Assembly: GCF_050632745.1 (NCBI RefSeq) | Contig: NZ_JBODSD010000004.1 | Span: 62,001 to 126,000, forward strand | Reading direction: 5' to 3' | Length of the DNA: 64,000 nt | Source of the DNA: Mumia sp050632745 | Lineage (GTDB): Bacteria; Actinomycetota; Actinomycetes; Propionibacteriales; Nocardioidaceae | Shown here: one piece after another, positions 58,514 to 64,000 of the stretch | Position numbering within the stretch: position 1 is the first letter of the stretch | How the letters are laid out: each line of letters starts with the position of its first letter | Translations under genes and position numbers: made by a program | Notes under the pieces: generated by a model | What the model was told of the DNA's origin: nothing | What the model saw: only the letters and a program-made list of their open reading frames with translations | Databases searched by the model: none

Positions 58514-61500
58514 CCGACCTCGTGGTGACGGTCTTCGGCAGGTAGCTCGTGCGGGCGTACGTCACCTTCACGCTGATCTTCTTCCGCCGGTCGGCTCTCG
58601 TCACCCGGTACGTCGCCTTGGTGGCTCCCTTGATCACCTTCCCGTTGCGCAACCACTGGTAGGTGGTCCGCGTCGGCGCCGGAGAGATCGTGGCCGCCTT
58701 CACCTTCAGCTTCTTGCCCACCTTGGCAGTTCCGGTGACACGCGGTGCCCTCCTGATCGTGAACGAGCCGAGCGGAACCTTCAGACCCTGGGTGATGAAC
58801 GTCTTCGTGACGTACCCGCTGCGGCGGTAGATCACCCCCACGCTGAGCGTGCGACCGAAGTCCGCGACGACCGGTTGATAGGTGGACCTCGTGGCGCCCG
58901 TGATCGGCTTGCCGTCACGGAACCACTGGTAGCTCGTGGAGGACGGCAGCGGAGTGACGGTGCCCGGCCTGGCCGTGAACGGCCCCCCTGCCTTCGAGGG
59001 TCGGAGCATCGTCGGGGGCGCCGTGATCTGGAAGCCCGGCACGCGGACCCGAGCCGTGACCTCGGGGCTGTAGATCAGTCGCCCCTGGCCGTCACGGCTG
59101 CCGTTGTGGGCCCGGACGTGCACGACGTAGTCACCGATACCGAGACGCTTGGTGCGGACCGAGGACCCGCCTACGACGGTGTCGAGCAGCGTGCTGTCGG
59201 TCTTGTCGTAGACCCTCACCTCGTGAGTGAGCGTCCCGAACCCGTCGGGGTCGACGACGTCGACCTGCAGCGAGCCGTCGGAATTCACCCGCGGCGTACG
59301 CAAGGTGAGCTGAGCCCGTGCCGGGGTGGCGCGAGCACTGAACTTGGCCCACTCGGGGTTGCCGGTGGCGGCGTTGATCAGGTTGGCCTTGTTGAGGACG
59401 AACCCGTCGACGGTGACGTTCCACTGGTAGTTGTGGCCGTGGATCAGCTCTGACGCCGGGATCGCCACGCACGACGGCCGGCTCGCCGCCGCGGCCTTGG
59501 AGGCCTGCGGCGTCGCCCAGCTGAAGCCGGCGGGCATCGTGTAGGTCCGCCGCCGTCCGTTGTACGGCCCGGAAGTGATGTCCTCGACCTGGACCGCGTA
59601 CTGCTTCACGGTCCCTTCGTCCTGCGACCACTTCAGCTGGATCTGATCCGCGTCGTCGCTGTCGCAGATCGCGGCCGTGCCCTGGCTCTCCTCGCTCTCC
59701 CATCCTGACGTGTCCCCGCCGGGGACCTGCGGGACGACGGCGCCGCTCTTCGGCGACACCGCGGTCACGTCGGACAGGTCGGTGATTCCGCCGGTGGCGC
59801 CGGGCGAGTAGCTGTCGGTGAGGTAGCCCATCAGCCAGACGTCGTTGCCGACCGCAGACGCGCCGAGCGGCGCTTTGCAGGCGAACATCTGGAACTGGTA
59901 GCCCTCGTTGCTGATCCACGCCCCGACTTCGGATGCCTTGTAGGGGATGTTGGTGTTGATGGCGTTGAAGGTGGTCCCCTGTGACATGGAGGTCGACGTT
60001 CCCCGGCCGGTGCTCCAGCCGAGGTCGAAGCCGGCCTTGGCCTCGAACTCGACGGTGGCGATGGCTTCGTCGCCGAACTTGAGCGCGCCTCCGGCGGTCA
60101 CGCCGAACCCGAACGAGCTGGAGGTGCTCAGGGCCGAGCTCGAGCCGACCGACTGGCTCAGTCCGAGTCTCACGGCGAGGTCGTTGCCGACGCTGATGGG
60201 TTGACGGGGGCTGACCAGGACGCTCGGCCCGGTCGGCGGCGCGGGTGGGTCGGCGAGGAACGGGTTCTCCCGCCGGACCACGTCGAGCGCCATGAAGCGG
60301 TCGTCGGGTTGTCCGATGTCGTAGTAGCCGCCCTTGCAGGGCCCTCCGTTCTGCTGGAGGATGCCCGCGGGCTTCGTCGTCAGGTCGCCTGCGAAATAGG
60401 TGCTCGGGTCGCCGATGGTGTAGCCGTTGACCATCCGGTCGAGGGACTTGCGGAAGATGCCGCGCTCGCCGTAGAGCTCGGGGTACTCCTCGGCGAGGTC
60501 GCCGAGCTTCCGGTTCTGCTGGACCGCGACCTCGTTCGGTCCGAGCACCTCGTACGGAAGGGACGCGCCGAGTGCGAGGCCGGTCGGATCCTTGATGACC
60601 GTGCCGGGGAACCGATAGACGTCGTAGGCGCGCAGCACGACCGTGGTGTCGTCGAAGGCGCCGCCGAAGCCGACCGCACGGCCGACGCTCACCGACTTCC
60701 CCAGCTCCCGCTCGGCCTCGTACTCACCGTGAGTCTCCTGCTCGATGCTGAGCGTGACTCCGCCGCCGCCTCCGGACACCGAGAAGCTCTGGTGCCAGCC
60801 CTGGCTGAAGGAGGCGCTCGTCGTCTTCTCCATCTCCTGCTCGTACTCCTGCGCCATCTCGGGGGTGAAGAGCTCGTCCTGGCCCAGACCGGCGACGTGC
60901 GGCGGAGCCTGCATCACCGCGATCGGGAAGCCGGTGGGCGTGGTGTCGTGCTGCCAGTTGGCGGTGTCGAGGGTCACCTCGACCTCGTTGGACGCCGGCT
61001 GCGGGATCTGGGACAGGAAGACCGGCTGGCTCGTGTCAGCCACGTAGTCGTTGAAGGAGGCGACGTCGACGTCCTGGCCCGTGTTCAGGCGATTGAGGTC
61101 CGAGGCGTAGTAGACCGACACCGGCGCGAGCGTGCTGAGGTTGTCGACGGTGTACCCCTCGGGCACGGTGGGTGAGGTGCCGGTCGCGCGCTTCGTCCGG
61201 TCGGCCGGGACCACTGTCGCTGGAGCGGTCATCACGACCAGCTGCCTGCGCGCGCCCGTCATCGCGTAGCCGGCGATCGAGTAGCTCATCCAGTTCGTCG
61301 GTGGCGCGATCTGGGTGTTGCCCGCGAGGTCCTTCGCGCCAGGGGCGTAGCCGGTGGAGACGTCGCAGTCGTCGACCGCCTGCGTCCCGCCCAGCTTCTG
61401 GCTGAGCAGCTCGGCGCACGGGAACTGGAGCTGGATCGTGGGGTGGAACGCGACACCCCTGTTGACCGGTGCGTAATAGGCCGACTTCATGCCCCAGTCG

Positions 61501-63008
61501 GGTACGGGGACACCGGGTCCGGGGTCGCTGGTGTCCGGCTCGACGTTGACGAGATCCTGGTTCAGGTCCTCGGTCATCGTGCCGGAGGCCCGAGCCGTCC
61601 AGTTGGCGCCGCTCCCCTGCTGCGCCGATCCGCTGGTCGGGAAGGTGTAGTTCGCGACACTCACGCCGGTATCGCTGCTGGACTTGAAGGCGCACGCCAG
61701 GTGGGTCACGCCCGAGACGACCCGCAGGTCGAAGCTGCCTGGCGTGATGCCGAAGAGCACGCCGGGTGAGGTGCAGCCGGTTTCGGCGCGGACCTCGCCC
61801 GTGGTGTTCCAGACCCCGTTGCCGTCGGCGTCGTCGTCGTAGTCGCCAGCGGTGTAGACCCTCACGGGGCCGGGCGCGACCGACGTGTCCGCGACCGCGA
61901 CCGAGATGCGACCCAACGACAGCAGGTCTACGCCCGTCCTGGCGATGCCGGGCTTGCAGCCGAGCGAGCCGGCTCCCAGAGCGTACGTCCCCGTGGGGTT
62001 GTCCGAGGCGTCCACGCTGTCGGTGGTCGTCACACAGCTCCAGTCGAAGTCGAGCAGCGCCGTGCCGGACGTCGGCGGCCCCGACACCTTCAACGTCGCA
62101 TTCAACGACGACAGCGCGGGGAACTGCCTCACGCCGGTGAATCCGTTCGTGGCCTCCGCGCTTCCGACGGTGAACGGGATGAGGTCGCCGTCCGCGGCGA
62201 GGACCATCATCTGGGTGTTGGGCTTCGAGCTGTCGGCCCAGTCCTTCACCTCGTACTCCGGCGCGGCGCCCGCGCCACGTACGGAGATCGGGCTGCGCGC
62301 CGGGTTGCTGTAGGTGCGAGGAACGGCGGCGACCGCTGCCTTGCCGAGGTTCAAGGCGCCCGTCACCCGCTGCAGCGACCCCCACCTGCCCACGAACTTC
62401 ACGACCGTGCCGGTGTTCGTGACCAACGCGATCGTGGGCACCGTCCCAGGACTCCACCCTGCCGGGCTGTCCGCCGTGACGACCCCGCCGACGTAGGTCA
62501 CTCCACTGGCAGGACCCAGCGAGAAGTGGAGCAGCGGGGTCTGCCCGACGCTCTTCACGTCGACCGAGCCGTCGGAGTAGCGCGCGACCATCCACGAGGC
62601 TGTACGGCCACGCGCCGGGTCGGCTGCCACGACGGTCGAGTCGAGCAGCGTGCGCGTCGCCGACACGGTTCCGTTCCTCCACGTGGTGGTGAAGGGCGCC
62701 ATCCGTGAGGACGTCTGCAGGCCCGACGTCGCTGCGAGGTCCTCGTGGCCATAGCCGTAGGCGACCGTCCCGAGCGCGGAGTTGGCGACGCGCCAGTGGT
62801 TGCCGCCAGCGGTCAGAAGGAATGCGGGCTGCGTGGGAACCGAGACCTTGACCTGGGTCCCAGCGATCGTGGGGTCTACGTCGGCAGGCGCCTCGACACC
62901 GGGCGGAAGCGGCGCGGCGGTCGCGGTCTGTGTTGCCACCATCGGCACCGTCAGCAGGGGGCCGACGAGGACCAGCGCGATCAACCCGGTGAAGCGTCGA
63001 CGTGACAT
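58497..63008 (-). CDS. Giant secreted protein with pore-former-like segments and C-terminal Ig-like repeats
   Basis: 1503 residues with a clear signal peptide (MSRRRFTGLIALVLVGPLLT, cleavage near 31). N-terminal beta-rich part to about residue 680 with scattered cysteines. Two long Ser/Thr/Gly-rich alternating beta segments follow: residues 728-800 (SFSQGWHQSFSVSGGGGGV; DTTVVLRAYDVYRF) and 944-1022 (SQSVGSSSALSTSSSFGFGV; STGRGTSTSMSQG). Such amphipathic alternation recalls aerolysin/ETX-MTX2 pore-forming domains. The end has Ig-like repeats with YQWLRNGKVIKGATKATY and YQWFRDGKPITGATRSTY units. No known enzyme motif is visible. Function unresolved; a pore-former is a hypothesis. Confidence 0.7.
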   Translation of the reverse strand: MSRRRFTGLIALVLVGPLLTVPMVATQTATAAPLPPGVEAPADVDPTIAGTQVKVSVPTQPAFLLTAGGNHWRVANSALGTVAYGYGHEDLAATSGLQTSSRMAPFTTTWRNGTVSATRTLLDSTVVAADPARGRTASWMVARYSDGSVDVKSVGQTPLLHFSLGPASGVTYVGGVVTADSPAGWSPGTVPTIALVTNTGTVVKFVGRWGSLQRVTGALNLGKAAVAAVPRTYSNPARSPISVRGAGAAPEYEVKDWADSSKPNTQMMVLAADGDLIPFTVGSAEATNGFTGVRQFPALSSLNATLKVSGPPTSGTALLDFDWSCVTTTDSVDASDNPTGTYALGAGSLGCKPGIARTGVDLLSLGRISVAVADTSVAPGPVRVYTAGDYDDDADGNGVWNTTGEVRAETGCTSPGVLFGITPGSFDLRVVSGVTHLACAFKSSSDTGVSVANYTFPTSGSAQQGSGANWTARASGTMTEDLNQDLVNVEPDTSDPGPGVPVPDWGMKSAYYAPVNRGVAFHPTIQLQFPCAELLSQKLGGTQAVDDCDVSTGYAPGAKDLAGNTQIAPPTNWMSYSIAGYAMTGARRQLVVMTAPATVVPADRTKRATGTSPTVPEGYTVDNLSTLAPVSVYYASDLNRLNTGQDVDVASFNDYVADTSQPVFLSQIPQPASNEVEVTLDTANWQHDTTPTGFPIAVMQAPPHVAGLGQDELFTPEMAQEYEQEMEKTTSASFSQGWHQSFSVSGGGGGVTLSIEQETHGEYEAERELGKSVSVGRAVGFGGAFDDTTVVLRAYDVYRFPGTVIKDPTGLALGASLPYEVLGPNEVAVQQNRKLGDLAEEYPELYGERGIFRKSLDRMVNGYTIGDPSTYFAGDLTTKPAGILQQNGGPCKGGYYDIGQPDDRFMALDVVRRENPFLADPPAPPTGPSVLVSPRQPISVGNDLAVRLGLSQSVGSSSALSTSSSFGFGVTAGGALKFGDEAIATVEFEAKAGFDLGWSTGRGTSTSMSQGTTFNAINTNIPYKASEVGAWISNEGYQFQMFACKAPLGASAVGNDVWLMGYLTDSYSPGATGGITDLSDVTAVSPKSGAVVPQVPGGDTSGWESEESQGTAAICDSDDADQIQLKWSQDEGTVKQYAVQVEDITSGPYNGRRRTYTMPAGFSWATPQASKAAAASRPSCVAIPASELIHGHNYQWNVTVDGFVLNKANLINAATGNPEWAKFSARATPARAQLTLRTPRVNSDGSLQVDVVDPDGFGTLTHEVRVYDKTDSTLLDTVVGGSSVRTKRLGIGDYVVHVRAHNGSRDGQGRLIYSPEVTARVRVPGFQITAPPTMLRPSKAGGPFTARPGTVTPLPSSTSYQWFRDGKPITGATRSTYQPVVADFGRTLSVGVIYRRSGYVTKTFITQGLKVPLGSFTIRRAPRVTGTAKVGKKLKVKAATISPAPTRTTYQWLRNGKVIKGATKATYRVTRADRRKKISVKVTYARTSYLPKTVTTRSVTVKR

Positions 63009-63127
63009 GACTGGACCTCGAATTCCCCCGACAGACTGTTCGCTGCGGCCACGCTAGGTCGGCTCACAGCGGGCGAGCATCGGGCAAATGCCCTATGCGG
63101 GGAAGTCAGCGATGGTTGGATTCGGGT

Positions 63128-64000
63128 GTGAAGTCGCACCGGGCGCACAACCCGCATGCGGCGACCAGCTTCGGTCGCGACGATGACGTCGACGCTGTCG
63201 TCGGACTCGTGCGTGCGGGCCACCAGCTCGTCACGCTGACCGGGCGCGCGGGCGTCGGCAAGACGCATCTCGCGTACCGCGTCGCCGACACCCTCGCCGA
63301 GGAGCCACGCGGGACCGTCGCCGTCGTCCACCTGGCCGAGGTGGTCGCGCCGGAGCGCGTGCTTCCCGAGATCGCGGTCGCCCTCGATGTGGTGGTCCTT
63401 CCCGGGACGGACCTCACCGAGGCGATCGGGGCGCGCATCGGCGACCAGGGTGGTCTCCTCGTCCTCGACAACCTCGAGCACGTGCTTCCCGCTGCGGCCG
63501 ACATCGCGCGTCTGCTCGACCGTGTCCCGAGGCTGTCCGTACTGGCCACCAGCCAGACGTCGACCCGGTTGGATGCCGAGACGGTGCTGGTCGTGCGACC
63601 CCTGCCCGTCGACGCCTGCGTCGACCTGTACGCCGCACGTGCCGCCGCGATCGACAGCAGGTTCACGCTGGACGACCGCGAGGCGGTCGCGACGTTGTGC
63701 GAGGCCCTCGAAGGTCTGCCGCTCGCGATCGAGCTGGCTGCGGCCCGTAGTGCCGCGCTCCCCGCCCCGGAGCTGCTGCGCCTCTTCGAGGACCGGGCGC
63801 TCGGCGTCCTCGCGAGCCGCCGGGTCGACGTCGTCGAACGCCACCGCGGCCTGCACAGCGCGATCGCGTGGACCTACGACCGCCTGACCCCGTCGCAGCA
63901 GCGGCTGCTGCGACGGATCTCCGTGGCGCCGACGACGGTGACGCTCGAGGACGTCGAGGTGCTCGCCGGCTCCGAGGCCGAGACTGCGATCGACGAGCTG
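63128..64000 (+). CDS. STAND-type ATPase, probably LuxR/AfsR-like regulator (partial)
   Basis: 291 codons, running off the right edge. GTG start at 63128. NB-ARC/STAND features: Walker A GRAGVGKT (residues 39-46), Walker B LLVLDNLEHV and the downstream GLPLAIELAAA helix, as in large transcription regulators with a C-terminal HTH (missing here). It is divergent from the giant secreted protein, separated by about 120 bp. Confidence 0.82.
   Translation, partial: MKSHRAHNPHAATSFGRDDDVDAVVGLVRAGHQLVTLTGRAGVGKTHLAYRVADTLAEEPRGTVAVVHLAEVVAPERVLPEIAVALDVVVLPGTDLTEAIGARIGDQGGLLVLDNLEHVLPAAADIARLLDRVPRLSVLATSQTSTRLDAETVLVVRPLPVDACVDLYAARAAAIDSRFTLDDREAVATLCEALEGLPLAIELAAARSAALPAPELLRLFEDRALGVLASRRVDVVERHRGLHSAIAWTYDRLTPSQQRLLRRISVAPTTVTLEDVEVLAGSEAETAIDEL

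Noticed and set aside
1..64000. Integrase, transposase, tRNA or att duplication bounding the defence island
   Set aside because: None recognised within the window; the left border lies outside it.

Overview
The window is high-GC DNA from an actinobacterium. Class II ribonucleotide reductase with NrdR, an Actinobacteria-style LexA, MT0933-like, DUF6318 and DUF6343 proteins, frequent GTG starts with 4-nt GTGA/ATGA overlaps, and a REP-like repeat family of the kind I associate with Nocardioidaceae all point to Propionibacteriales (Nocardioides/Aeromicrobium-like). That placement is inference. No tRNA, rRNA, CRISPR array, integrase or transposase was recognised.

Region 1 (1-9.95 kb) is a DNA-modification and defence island. 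Its base composition is less GC-rich than the rest. On the minus strand an operon encodes a GHKL (MutL/MORC-like) ATPase, a PD-(D/E)XK (DUF4420) protein and a Z1 helicase-like protein, followed by the start of a probable AspBHI-like endonuclease that runs off the left edge. Beside it lie a NaeI-family endonuclease, a cytosine-5 DNA methyltransferase, an NgoMIV-family endonuclease and a Vsr mismatch endonuclease. NaeI and NgoMIV are both GCCGGC enzymes, so one methyltransferase appears to serve two unrelated restriction enzymes plus a MORC/Z1 module. The NgoMIV homologue seems to lack two acidic metal-site residues.

Region 2 (10-25.6 kb) is mostly core metabolism. nrdR-nrdJ has an upstream region with NrdR-box-like repeats and a perfect DnaA box. 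A tightly coupled seven-gene operon then combines a dipeptide-type ABC importer with MurNAc-6P etherase, anhydro-MurNAc kinase and a serine hydrolase, divergent from a MurR/RpiR regulator. It reads as a muropeptide import and recycling unit. A GNAT, an M50 peptidase and a YjbR protein follow.

Region 3 (25.6-34.5 kb) encodes exported proteins: a lipoprotein, a PKD-like protein and five tandem paralogues of secreted beta-propeller plus Fn3-like proteins, interrupted by one potassium-channel gene.

Region 4 (34.5-44.5 kb) holds FUSC and MscS membrane proteins, an ArsR/SRPBCC pair, a large hairpin repeat, an aldolase-SelW-serine hydrolase operon, and an SOS locus (LysM protein divergent from lexA, with four SOS boxes), then dinG.

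Region 5 (44.7-64 kb) contains a complete branched-chain amino-acid ABC importer, then hflX-dapF and miaA separated by an inserted TetR/SRPBCC pair. After these come an MT0933-like small protein, a methyltransferase, a GH5 glycosidase, a LigB-like protein carrying a REP-like repeat inside its coding sequence, a NUDIX hydrolase, a 1503-residue secreted protein with pore-forming-toxin-like segments, and the start of a STAND ATPase.
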